Positions 48,071 through 58,887 of a stretch of 64,000 nt of DNA are shown here, piece by piece. The stretch's first letter is position 1, and every line of letters begins with the position of its first letter. The position numbers and the translations under genes are program-made. The DNA lies in NCBI GenBank assembly GCA_036971715.1, contig JAVHJL010000006.1, positions 372,001 through 436,000 of the forward strand. The letters run 5' to 3'. This stretch comes from Arthrobotrys musiformis. Its lineage: Eukaryota; Ascomycota; Orbiliomycetes; Orbiliales; Orbiliaceae. The notes below the pieces were generated by a model, which searched no databases, was not told where the DNA came from, and worked only from the letters and a program-made list of their open reading frames with translations.

Positions 48071-51000
48071 TGCATATGTGGTGCAAGGTTGGTCCAGTTG
48101 AACTTTTTTTTTTTGGAGGGCCTTGTCGCTTAAAAAATTATATTCGCAGGTATTTTGGGATTTCGTTTTTGGGGCGTTGTGGCTTGGCGGCAGGGGTTCC
48201 GGAAAGGGGCTCAACGCGAAAATTACAACAGGCTATTTCGAAATTTCGTGTAGGCTGCAGCAGCGCCCATAACGATGTCAAAAATACGGCTTGTAGGCCA
48301 ATTCCTGACCTTTATTGTATTTGAGAAAGGTCGAGGGGGTTTAATTGCGTGTAAATAATAGTTTAAGGGCACTAAACTACTAAATATTCACGGTATATGA
48401 GCCCCACTCGAAGATACACCCAGTTCTCTGCTTCACGGCTCGAAAAACTGCACTGTAGATGTCACGAGGATGTTCCTGTAAACTACCTCATTAATAATAC
48501 CACACCTCCTATAGGATGATGAGGAACAGTCTAGTATCCTTCGTCCGCTATTGATACAGGCATGCTGGAGATTTACCTGGCACCGTTGTTCGTCAACGGG
48601 CAGGAGAAAGCAATAGGCGAGACACGATCATATTACTCTAACAAGGATTATTACTAGTAAATATACGTCCAAATCTAATTAAGGAGATTATATTGTAAAA
48701 TGGGAAATATGAAGTTGTAATTGTCATATCATTTTCCCATAGCGGGGTATTCCGCCGTTGTATCGATATGATGCTGGTATCCCGAAAGGGAAGGAGGGAC
48801 ATATGGCAGATCACAACGGTACTGCCCGTAGTATGCAAGCAGCGGCTTGGATTGCAGCCTAGATGTATTGAAGTGTGGTTTTTCAAGTAAAATATTAGTT
48901 CGGTTGGTGCGATCCTTATCGATAGCGAACCTGTGCGACCCACCATGTCCTAGCAGCAGCAATTGGTTTAGAATTATGAAATAACATTGCCTCCCAAAAT
49001 ATCAAATCCAACTTGCCTAGCATGAGAATATTGCAATTGACCCCAATGGTTCCAATTACTAGGTCCTGAAAAACTCAATGGGGCTGCTTACCTACAACTG
49101 ACTCAATAGAGCGTACAAGAGCTATCAGCTATCGATCGGAGATAGAATACGTCTTCTAATGACTGATGAGCTCTTAAGATCCCAACCTTTTGCCACCAAA
49201 AAAAAAATCAACAGAAAAACCACCCGACGAAGCTTTGGGAGTTTTTTCAATGCCGAATGCATGATTCTCCGAACGCGAACACAGCCCCGCTCACAATGGT
49301 TGAGGATTATATTGGATCATGTACGCGAGCTTCTCACGAGATAGTAGAGTATAGAATTTTTAAGTTAGAGTTTAGTTGGATCATGAAAGAGCCCGAGTAG
49401 TGCCCGAGGTCTCGATTTTAATTGGATGATATCATTTGATAATTCTGCGGTACTAACCATACATGTTAATTTCATCTTTAATAGCTAGTAGGATATATCG
49501 ATACCTAATAGGAAAATAATCCTAACTTACCCAAAACGACGATCTACAGGGTGGGATTTATGCCGATAGACAATTGACTTAACTGGTTATGGGCATCTTC
49601 ACGATGGTGGAAAATCGCGCGCGAACACTTGCTGATTGAAAAAGGACACTAACTGCGGGGTCCAAAACGAGTGAGGGAGGGTTCAAAAACCCCGCTCGAG
49701 AGCTATGTAGCTATAGCAAGCTAGATCAAAGGCGACTCAATGCAATTGGAGGTGCAATAGCTATAGCTCTAGCAAGCTATCGATATCGAGATGGCCCAGG
49801 CTTTCGATATGGCTGCAACCAAGGCTCAACCTTCCCATATCCCCCACTAGCGACTCCAAGAAGGATTGAGCTTCGGGATGGCTTGCCACGATATTATCGA
49901 TTGGTCGAGCCATCTCCGAGGTGATTCGGACTGACTAAACCATCGACCTGGGTAGAAAGTATGTATTTGCGTGCGGGAGGGGGGGTAGAGGGGGATGTGG
50001 AGTTCGGCCAACTTGTTCACAACAGATGCATCTGCGCCAAGATGCATGAGGTTCGAGCTTTGTCAGTTAAAGCCGGGGTGCATATAAATGGTTAGTGAAT
50101 TAGGATCTGACTTTTAAAAATCTTGGGATCCGCAAATGGGGTCTAGTCTTGATATCGGATGCTGATCGATAAAGTACGATGCCGCATACTATCCTAACTA
50201 TACTGAGGTCGACTAAGTGAGGAGGGGTCTTAAGATCTTTGGTATCGATAGGATTCGCATGGACTGTAATATCGAGAGCCTCAGTGCATCATAAGACAGA
50301 CGGGTATGATAGATGTGGCGTCAAAAACGTCTTAACTGCGAATGGGCCTTATGGCTAAAAACATGACAGGCGCATGCGTGACACCGCCGCGAGCGAATGG
50401 AGGGTTCTCAATCTGGACGTCTTCCAGACGTATTTGGGGGCCCGGTGGCGTGGATGGAGGGCATTAAGCCAGGCGAGAGCAACTTCACCCGGTCAAACTC
50501 CAACACGCCCGGGTCCACCATCCTCGAGATAGTGAAAACACCACCTTTGGCAGACCAGATAGACGTCTACAGACGAGGTATCTTATCGACCGACACCCGC
50601 ATCTACATCTTCCTCGCATCTACAAGACGCCGCATCTACTTGCACCCCCGGAGGATTCTTGTATGTAATTATTAATTCTTATCCCAGAACTGCACTGGCA
50701 AGGTGTACCGAAAGACAACTCGCTTCGGTTTGCATGGCTTGGCTAACGGAAATTTCCCAAAGCTCGTGCCCTTGCGGGTTAACCAGCTCTGGTTAGCCTT
50801 CCTAACGTCTGAAAGACGCAAAAGCTTGACATCAGAGTCCGGGGTCCTGAAACAGAAAGTCACAGGGCCCCCCGTAGGTCTCTTCTTTTTTATTTTTTTC
50901 GTTCGATCTTCTAGAGCGAAGGCTTCATTCGTCAGTTGGAATGCGTCTGTCCCTCGACTACAACGGACAAAGCAGGTCGCCTAGCTGGCTGTTCAATCTG

Positions 51001-52283
51001 ATCTCCACGCCCGGTCGAAGGGGGAAAGTTCGAAAGCTAAGAAGCTGCACGAACCGACCAATGGCCACATGCTTAGGTCGCACATGTGCGTTTTCTAATT
51101 AAAGTGCTAGAAAGTATGTGAACCCCTTCATATAGATCGTGGTTTTGAATTCTCTGACATAATACATATAATACAGTTGATACATTTATGTACAGCACAG
51201 TCATGATCGTGATCAGGATGCCCTGCAAATTCCAGATTCTTGGCGAGAAATGCTTGTTTGTGTGATCCACTGCCGCACCAAATGCTGAACTCCTCTCAGT
51301 GTCCGATGCAAAGTCCTAGGTTGACAAGACAGTCGCTGGCCAATGGCAGCCGATGCTGTTGAAGCTCGGTGAGGTGGGTGTGCTTACCGAATTCAGGCGG
51401 CCGCCTGCCTCAAGGCATCCACATCCGACACTTGACATGTTGAACCTCACAAATCGTTCTGCCCGACCGAGCTGCTGTCGAGACCCCGGGCCGGTAGCAG
51501 CACAGGAATCAAGTTGCTGGTTTTGGCTAGAGGGTTCTCGCTCGCTCAAAGTTGACATCTAGGAAACAGTCCATTGAGAACCTATTTCTTTTGGGCAACT
51601 TCCATTAAGGGAATTGGTCCCGTAAGTTCCTTGCTTGGACAGGCAACCCTGGCATTCTGGCTTGGTCTGCAGCAGCTCCTTCTGGTCGCCCAATTCCAGG
51701 CAGGTTGAACCAAAATTTCAACTTGAAACTAGTCGAATATCTATGCTTGCGCTATCGACATACCACTTCGATACGATCGCTCATAGAGACCGGTCCTAGA
51801 GACATCTATGCAAACCCAAAAAAAGAATCCGCGATCGATTACCTCGCAAGCTATCCCGTCATCGTACCCTAGTCCCACTCACGGTGTCTTTTTTTTTTTT
51901 TTTTTTTTTTTTTCCGAGCGCCCGTTTTCGAACGGTGCATCAACGGTGGGAAGGGGTTTATGCACCATCCTTCAATGTCTTGTGAAAGAAGAAAAATAGC
52001 ACATTGCAGATGTATGCATCGACAGGGATGTGGAATTCCACACCAACCCAAACACTGATATTTTGGAAAAATAAAATATACCCGGGCTTTTGCTCCAGAG
52101 ATTTGGGCTTGCGCGAATATAATACTTAAGTATCATCCCGGATACTTCAATCTCTCTCCTATCCTCATCATCACCGACCTGCCAGTGCAAGTGCTAGCCA
52201 GAGAGATCTGACTTCATTTGATACATTTCCATCCCGTCGCAACACTTCTATCCTCCATTCCTTTTCACATCTCCACATCCGCA
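48071..52283. other. 4.2-kb intergenic region between divergent genes
   Basis: This lies between the helicase (minus) and the acidic orphan (plus). Two adjacent open frames at 50397-50675 and 50703-50984 have no recognisable domain, and the gap between them is too short for a normal intron, so I do not call a gene. A 25-nt T run sits at 51889-51913. The 49715-49790 stretch repeats AGCTATAG motifs. Promoters of both flanking genes must lie at the two ends. Confidence 0.55.
51889..51913. repeat. 25-nt T homopolymer
   Basis: An uninterrupted T run, the longest homopolymer in the window, lies about 370 bp upstream of the acidic orphan gene. A poly(dT) tract could favour open chromatin there; that role is inferred. 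Confidence 0.9.
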
Positions 52284-53985
52284 ATGGCTTCAGCGACATA
52301 CTGTGACATGCCCGTCGTAATTGACGGGTATGAGGCTGCCAAGGAAAGGCAAAGGTACTTGATCGAGCAGATGGAGGCTTTGGACATGACATTATGGTTG
52401 GCCAGAATACCATCCGACCAGAGGTTTCACTACCCTGGTAAACTCATCCGGGACGACGACGACAACATGGAAACCGAAATCCTGGATATCATGCGTGAGA
52501 TCGAAGATTTGCAAGAGATCGTTGACATCTACGAGGATGTTGATGAGGATCTTGAGTGGGAGGTTGATGAGGAGGCACTCAGGGAATTCGAGAGGTTGAC
52601 AAGGGGAAGGAAAGCTGAACTTACCATTCCAATTCCAGAGGGTGCTCTTTCGAGAAATCCTTCTCCATGCTCGAGGACTTGGGTTCCAAGGCCTGCCGAG
52701 CCCGACTTCGAGAAGCCATTCAACCCATTCCGAGAAGAATATTTCCTCGGACTCGAAGACGCTATCACCGATGAAACGGAGTTCATCACAATTCCTGGGG
52801 CCGAGCCACATTCTTTGGCTACCTTCTCCCACAACTCGCTCTTCGGCGACTTGGTTGACTACGTCAGGGAATGGAACCCCTTCGATGTTGGAAGCTCGTG
52901 CACTTCCCGATCTTCCTCCATGGACTCTACCTTCTCCTTCAACGAGATGGTTTCTGATTCTTCAGTATCAAGCGATGCTGGTGATGACTGCTCTGTCAGA
53001 AAGACTTCTGACGAAATCACAAAGACATCCAATGTGGACACAGAGACTGAAATGACTGTCCCATTGGTTCTCGACGACGGCCGCTTCTACACTGCAGGGT
53101 CAAGGAGATCATCCGAAGACTCTCAGTGCCCATGGCCTGAATATCTCGAGTACGAGATGGACGTCGATGATGAGATGGACTACGACGACTACTATGAGTA
53201 TGAGGAGATGGCACATCAGACCCTCGTCCATAGCACATCCAAGTATACAGACCTCGGATCCAGTCTTCTCAATAGCACCTTTGACAAACTCCCCACCAAC
53301 CATATCATCTACACTGAGCGTGCACTATCGGAATGCTCGACAATATCAGATTCCGAACCCTGCACACCAACCACCATCAACCCACACATGATTCACATCG
53401 AACTACCAGCATACAAGGTCGACTACTACCTTGCATTCGAAGACGCGGAAGACGAATTCATCAGAACCAAGCTTTTAGGTATGTTTCGACTATCTTTTGT
53501 TTTTTTAGAACATCATCCCATCCCAAGAATAACCCCTGCAACTTGAAACCCTTCCCTTGGATAAAAAGCCTCATACCCACACATGATCGATTTCTACCCC
53601 TCCATTCCCGCAATCTCCACAATCTGTTTCCGTGAGAACATTTCCTCCGCATTTCTATTCCGGCTAAACCGACGCACGGACTTGTGAACCCCGCATGCTC
53701 TTTTATAATTTCAACCTGCATGATGATGTGTTGGAAATAAAAAACTTGGAACATTTGATGCTAACGGATAATTTGATAGATTCTGCCGTCAACTTGGATC
53801 TGCAGTTCCCTTCCTTCGAATCGGTACTATCGACGTTCGACCCATCGTTCGAAAACAAAACAACATTCCAGCCAATGATGTTCCAGCACAATGCATCCAT
53901 GGAAACCCTCGACCTTGATGATCCAATGGACATCCTCGAATCCCAAAGAGTAGCGGGCTCCTTCACCAGGATGTCCTCGCTATAA
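52284..53985 (+). CDS. Acidic hypothetical protein, 466 aa, 2 exons
   Basis: Spliced CDS join(52284..53478, 53780..53985). The 301-nt intron is long for this window, but it has GTATGT, a GCTAAC branch site about 20 nt before its TAG end, and keeps the frame into a second exon ending RMSSL. The ATG at 52284 is the first in-frame ATG. I recognise no domain. Residues about 15-110 are helical and very acidic (IREIEDLQEIVDIYEDVDED region). The middle is Ser-rich with possible phosphorylation sites (SSSMDSTFSFNEMVSDSS). A second acidic, Tyr-rich cluster (DDEMDYDDYYEYEE) lies near residue 300. No signal or membrane segment is seen. It may be a nuclear or cytoplasmic regulatory protein, but the sequence gives no direct clue. 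Confidence 0.7.
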
Positions 53986-55700
53986 GTTTCCCTCGCTCTC
54001 CGGGTCGAGTGGTACCGGATCTACTTCCCTTGTCGTTTCATATCTTATCTTCCGACATTTTCCCATTAACATCTTCTTTCACACATCCTCCTTCTCCTTT
54101 CACTTCTCTGTAAATACCCTTTTTGGCCTAGCAGGCCGCTGTATATATTAACTTTTATTTCCTTTCCTCATGGGGCATTGAGGTTTTGGGGATGGCTCAT
54201 GCTTTCGGGTTTGTTTCACAGGTGTTCACACGGCGTCACTGGTTAAAAGGCGTTTAGATGGGATCGGGTATCTTCTACCTCCTTCTTCTCCTTTTTTTTT
54301 CTTTTCGTGGTTGACCTCTCTTTTTTTTCGTTTTTTTTTTTTTTTTTTTTTTTTCGTTTCCCATTGTTTTTTCTTCTACTTCTTTCTTCGATGCTGGTCT
54401 TTGACGATTGGACACCCTCAATCGTTCACACTCATTTTTGGTTTTTATATACATGATACCCCGACCCCACTACACTCATTCTTTGTCCTGCTTTTTTGCG
54501 CGGTCTGTATACAGGCCTTACACTCTTTGCCCACACGCACAAAAGATACCAAAAGTCTTTGTCACATTCATTTTTTTGTTTTTTTTGTTCAAGATACCCG
54601 CCGAAGGCGACTTCCATTCATTCACCACCGGAGCCTGCATGGCTTCTCGGAACCTCACTTACACTCATTTTGGGTGGGTTCCAGACATTCATTTTTGCGG
54701 TTTTTTCTTTAATTTCTATTCCTACACATTCATTTGAATACTCACACGAACTTCTGTTCAATTCCTATGCTTGGAAAGCAACTCCGTTTCATGCGGGCGA
54801 ACTACTCTCTCTTGACTTTTTTGTCTTTTTACAACCAGCCGGTGCGGGAGCACGGTTCGATTTTTGTTTTTGGAACACTCATTTATGTATATCGAAGAAA
54901 TAGCTAGCATAACAAAAAAGGAAAACTTTGCTTTCGAAAAAAAAAAAAAGATCAAAAAATGAAAATATGGTTTCACATGAATCATTCTCTCCATACCACC
55001 GTAGAAGCAACGTTCACGAAAGTACCTGGATAAGGTAAGTGGGTATAGCCACGTGACCTCCTGGATATGACGGAAGGTGATATGTTGCAGGGTTGCAGGC
55101 AATGCATAATCTGCAACAGCTGACATGTTGACACCTGCGGTGGTAAATTCTCCGCGAGGGAACTTATTCTGGAATTTGGGGAGTTAGACATGCAGCATTT
55201 AAAACTGTGGATTAATAGATTTTGAGTTTTTGACGTGCAGATGGTGGTTTATGCGGGATTCTATGGGCGAGCTTCTTTTTATTTCGATTTCTAGCTTTGG
55301 TGGATTCTATGTGAGGCCTAAGGTCTCTCCACCTCTCTACAGCTCACGAAAATAGCTAGAATCTTTTGGCAAAGCTACAGCTTCGAGCTCGAGCTCCAGC
55401 TTCAAGAGCATAAAATCGGTATCCACCGACGTAATAAATGTCACCAACCCCTGTAAATAACTTCAATGCCATTGTTTTATGGAGGGAACCAGCTTGAATT
55501 TAAAACATGCGGTTTCAAGGTGCGCATGATTACGATTATATAGCGGATCGCTCGGTAAATGCTATCTTTAGCCCGCCGGGTTTCATCTTCTTTATCGATT
55601 CGTCTGCGATACCACAGGATTTCACGCCTACAGGTTACAAAATTTACCGGAGGCGAAGTTTAGAGAGGGAAGGAGGGTTTCATTGGTTAGTTAAGCTAAG
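53986..55700. other. Pyrimidine-rich intergenic or 3' UTR region with recurring CAYTCATT motifs
   Basis: This stretch between convergent genes has a 24-nt T run at 54331-54354. Between 54427 and 54885 there are about eight copies of a motif of the form CA(C/T)TCATT(T)n. Open frames here are Thr/Phe/His-rich low-complexity translations of the pyrimidine-rich DNA and are not called. The first part is probably the 3' UTR of the acidic orphan gene. Confidence 0.5.
54331..54354. repeat. 24-nt T homopolymer
   Basis: An uninterrupted run of 24 T lies within a T-rich stretch downstream of the acidic orphan gene. Confidence 0.9.
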
Positions 55701-58091
55701 TCAAGCCTTCATCGTCTCCTTCTCCAGCCTCTCCATCTCACTGGCGCTGATGGCCGCCAATCCGTATTGAGCCCCATCGGACTCCCTCGACCCCCCCTTC
55801 CCGGGATGGATCTCCTCCCCATCACCCTTCTTCCTCTTCGCCTTCTGCCCTTCCCCCCCTTCTTCCGTCCTCTCGGCCTCCCTCCTCGCCCTCTCCTCCC
55901 TCCTCCTCTTATCCTTCTCCGCATTCCCGAGCTTACTCGACTCCTCGGCCGTCAACCCCTTCTTCGACGCCCTGGCCATGGGACCCCAATAAGCCCCCGG
56001 ATTCTGCTGGTACAAAACCTCCCCTTTCCCCTTCTCCCTATCCTTCCCCAACACCTCATCGAACTCCACAACCTCTAGATCATCGGCGGGTTCGGTCGGG
56101 TATAGGATCCCATACCCCGCCATACCCGGTGTGACGCTCCCGGCCTTGACGGGGTGTAGTTTCTCCCACGCCCTCATTACTCTCCAGATCTGATCCCACG
56201 GTGCGTTCGTCTTCACGCTCCCCGCGCGGCAGTGGGATTTGGTGACGTGGTATCCTAGTCCCATTAATGCCCCGCGGAAGGCGGCGAGCGATGGGGCCGT
56301 ACAGTGGATCACGCGCGAGAGTTGGGTTGGCATGATGAATAGTGATAGTGGATCTGATGTTGGGTTTCTTTTCGGACGTTTGTGGTCTGAGTCGGTCTGG
56401 GTATCCTTCGCCGCGGCGTCTTCGCGGTTTTTTAGTTTTCGCTTTAACGAAGGACGGGTGGCGTCCTCGTTTGCTGTTTCCGTGGTTTGCACACCGACGG
56501 ATTCGGTCGGTACGGTGGGGGGTGGTGACGGGGGCATCAGCTCTCCCAAAGCCAGTTTGAGCATACCGGTCACCCTCCCCAGGGTCTCATACCCACCCAC
56601 CGTCTCCCCACCCAAAACATTCGATAGAATATGATTAATAAACCCCGCATCGTGGATTTCATCCGCCCACATTGGTCCCGCGATGTGCATCTTAAACCCA
56701 CAATGATCACACCTCCCGCTCTCGACCGCCTGCGAAACTCCATATTTATACGACGGGTTGTTACCCTTCCCTGCGACTTTATCATTCTGTCGGACGCGGA
56801 GGGTGCCCAGCTCCTGAACCTTCCACGCGCCGCAGCCGGAATCGCAGGTTACAACCATCATCCCTTTCCCCGACAGCTTCTTCACATTCTCCGCCCCCTT
56901 CCGGGCTCTAACGAACACACGACAGTAGTAGTCGATACTCAAACTGAGCAAAGGCTCGATATATAACCCGTATTTGGCCGCGGTGGTGGCAATACTCATC
57001 AACACCATCCTCAACCCCGTTTCGTGGCTATAATCCCCCTTGGCCGGTAACCCACCGTATGTAGCGAACGTCTTCTCGGGATAACTCGTCGATGCAAAAA
57101 TCGCGGCGTCGGTGCAGGTTACGCTCAACAACCCTCCGTCTTCGAGGGCTTGTAGCGCCGAATCTATGAATTGCGTGGCCGAGCCGTAAGGGTCGAGGTC
57201 TATCACGTGGTATTTTTCCGCAGCGACGAGTTTGGTTTTGTAAGGGTTTGTTGGGGTCGGGGAGGGGATGTATGCTGGAAAAGCGGTGCGGTACATGTGT
57301 CCGACGGCGTTGTCGTGGTTGGGGGTGATGATGTGGGTTAGATTGTTGAACTGGATGTTGCGGTAGATGTATTCTACTGCTGTGGGGGACATGTCGTTTG
57401 CGGTTACGTGGGTTACGAAGGGTAGTTCTTTGGCGTAGCGGAGGGCGCGGAGACCGGTTGCTGAGAGAGCGTCCAGGACTGCGAAGCGCGGTTTCCCTTC
57501 TTTCTTTTCCTCTTCGTTCGCATCTTCTTTAATGTCGTTTGGTTGGTCTTCAGGCGTAGGTTCGGCCATATCGACGTCCTCCGCCGGTAGGTCTACGCCA
57601 TTAACCTTCCCCTCCTCCCCATCAAGCACAACAACCTCCTTTATCTTCTTATGCTTAGCCCCACCTCTATGCCGCCTCCCCATCGCCTTACTCCTCCTCT
57701 CAGCTTCAAAAACCTCCCCAAAACCCCGGGTAACAACCATCGTCAAATCCCTATTAAACTTCTGAATATAATTATAAAACACCTCAGTCGTATTCCCCTC
57801 CCCGACAGGGGGTAACAAAATCTTCGCCAGTCCCTCGGGTTGGATTTTATACGTTATCCCCTCGATAACGGTGGTTTCCAGTTCCGGGGGCGGCGGTGAT
57901 TTTCGTTTTTTGGATTGTTGGTTTTGGTGTTTTGATTGTGCTTGCGCTTCGGCTTCGAGTTTGGCCTGGGCTTGGCCGTTCGGTGGGGGGGGTTCTGATG
58001 ATGTTGAGGTTGTTGGGGCGTCCGGGAGGGGGATGTCGACGTTGGTGTCGGTGTGCACCCTCCTTGCTCCTCGGGCTTTCCGTCTGGCCAT
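55701..58091 (-). CDS. TRM1: tRNA (guanine26-N2)-dimethyltransferase
   Basis: The intronless product of 796 aa is homologous to Trm1, which in known systems adds two methyl groups from S-adenosylmethionine to N2 of G26 in nuclear and mitochondrial tRNAs. The N-terminus (MARRKARGARR) is basic and could serve as a nuclear signal. Visible features are FAVLDALSATGLRALRYAKE (about 203-222, SAM-binding motif I) and VTANDMSPTAVEYIYRN. Further on come DLDPYGSATQFIDSALQ (about 298, the DPxG catalytic motif), LLSLSIDYYCRVFVRARKGA, and the Zn-binding-like pairs CDSGCG (about 417) and CDHCG (about 462) followed by GPMWADEIHD. It is somewhat longer than yeast Trm1 because of a disordered N-terminal stretch, a Pro/Thr linker (about 525-580) and an Arg/Glu/Lys-rich tail. 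The 5' region is C-poor with no obvious TATA. Confidence 0.95.
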   Translation of the reverse strand: MARRKARGARRVHTDTNVDIPLPDAPTTSTSSEPPPPNGQAQAKLEAEAQAQSKHQNQQSKKRKSPPPPELETTVIEGITYKIQPEGLAKILLPPVGEGNTTEVFYNYIQKFNRDLTMVVTRGFGEVFEAERRSKAMGRRHRGGAKHKKIKEVVVLDGEEGKVNGVDLPAEDVDMAEPTPEDQPNDIKEDANEEEKKEGKPRFAVLDALSATGLRALRYAKELPFVTHVTANDMSPTAVEYIYRNIQFNNLTHIITPNHDNAVGHMYRTAFPAYIPSPTPTNPYKTKLVAAEKYHVIDLDPYGSATQFIDSALQALEDGGLLSVTCTDAAIFASTSYPEKTFATYGGLPAKGDYSHETGLRMVLMSIATTAAKYGLYIEPLLSLSIDYYCRVFVRARKGAENVKKLSGKGMMVVTCDSGCGAWKVQELGTLRVRQNDKVAGKGNNPSYKYGVSQAVESGRCDHCGFKMHIAGPMWADEIHDAGFINHILSNVLGGETVGGYETLGRVTGMLKLALGELMPPSPPPTVPTESVGVQTTETANEDATRPSLKRKLKNREDAAAKDTQTDSDHKRPKRNPTSDPLSLFIMPTQLSRVIHCTAPSLAAFRGALMGLGYHVTKSHCRAGSVKTNAPWDQIWRVMRAWEKLHPVKAGSVTPGMAGYGILYPTEPADDLEVVEFDEVLGKDREKGKGEVLYQQNPGAYWGPMARASKKGLTAEESSKLGNAEKDKRRREERARREAERTEEGGEGQKAKRKKGDGEEIHPGKGGSRESDGAQYGLAAISASEMERLEKETMKA

Positions 58092-58887
58092 TGTGAATGT
58101 ATCTGTAGAAGGTATCGAAAAGAATAACGTTCGCGGTTGCTGAAAGACTTCGTTGTTGTTGGTATGAGTAATCGAGGCAAAAGTGCGACAATGAAAATTC
58201 GCGACAACAGCAACAGTTTTTGGGTAACGATGAATTCGGAGTGGAGAATTGGTAAGTAAACCCGGACGTCCGCTGAGGACACCGAGGAGGTAATGCGCCG
58301 ACAGTTTGACGGGGGCGGTTGAGGAGTGGGGGTTGCGATGCCCTCGAGGTTGGTGGTTGATTGGAGGTTGATTGGAGGTTGAAGGTTGAAGCAGGTGAAG
58401 TTGAAAGTTTTAACTTGTCTTCGCGCGTTGTGGGGGAAATTGGGAAATGCCAAGACATGCGCAGAGCCTCATTGTGTCACAGGCCAACTTCAACTTCAAC
58501 TTCAATTAATTAATATTCCACGATACACGTCTATAGGCATAGTATAAATATAATGGATGGGAGTAATATGAATCCGATTCATTAGCGCTTTTATATACAA
58601 GAAACAAAAGAAAACAGAAACAACCATTATTAATAACCCCGCATCTAGCATCTCCTCTTTAAAATCTCATTCATAAGCGCATGCAAAAGGAAAAGAAAGA
58701 GAAAAAGAAAAGGACCCAACAGAAAAAAAACGATCCCATTACAAAAAATGATTTTCTAAGAGAAAGCGGTAACCTAAAACCCGACAAATAAAGGGCTTCC
58801 TTATATAATTCTATCTTTTCCCTTGCAGCCATGAAACTTATCCTCCTCTTCTCCTTCTTTTTCTATGTGTATACGTAGTGTATGCTT
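58092..58887. other. Short intergenic region between TRM1 and the FAS alpha gene
   Basis: This holds the TRM1 promoter on the left and the fatty acid synthase 3' UTR on the right. Minus-strand frames at 57847-58458 overlap the TRM1 start and have Pro/Thr-rich low-complexity translations; I leave them out. Confidence 0.5.

Noticed and set aside
48070..48214. Upstream ATG at 48214 as the helicase start
   Set aside because: It adds a 48-residue Pro/Lys/Gln-rich stretch before a typical mitochondrial presequence starting at the 48070 ATG. Without transcript-start data the downstream start is more sensible.
50397..50984. Two neighbouring plus-strand ORFs (92 and 93 codons) as exons of one gene
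   Set aside because: The only GT..AG interval joining them would be about 27 nt, too short for a spliceosomal intron, and neither translation has recognisable features.
57847..58458. Minus-strand ORFs of about 200 codons overlapping the start of TRM1
   Set aside because: Their Pro/Thr/Arg-rich translations are shifted readings of the TRM1 5' end and leader; the TRM1 frame has the conserved domains.
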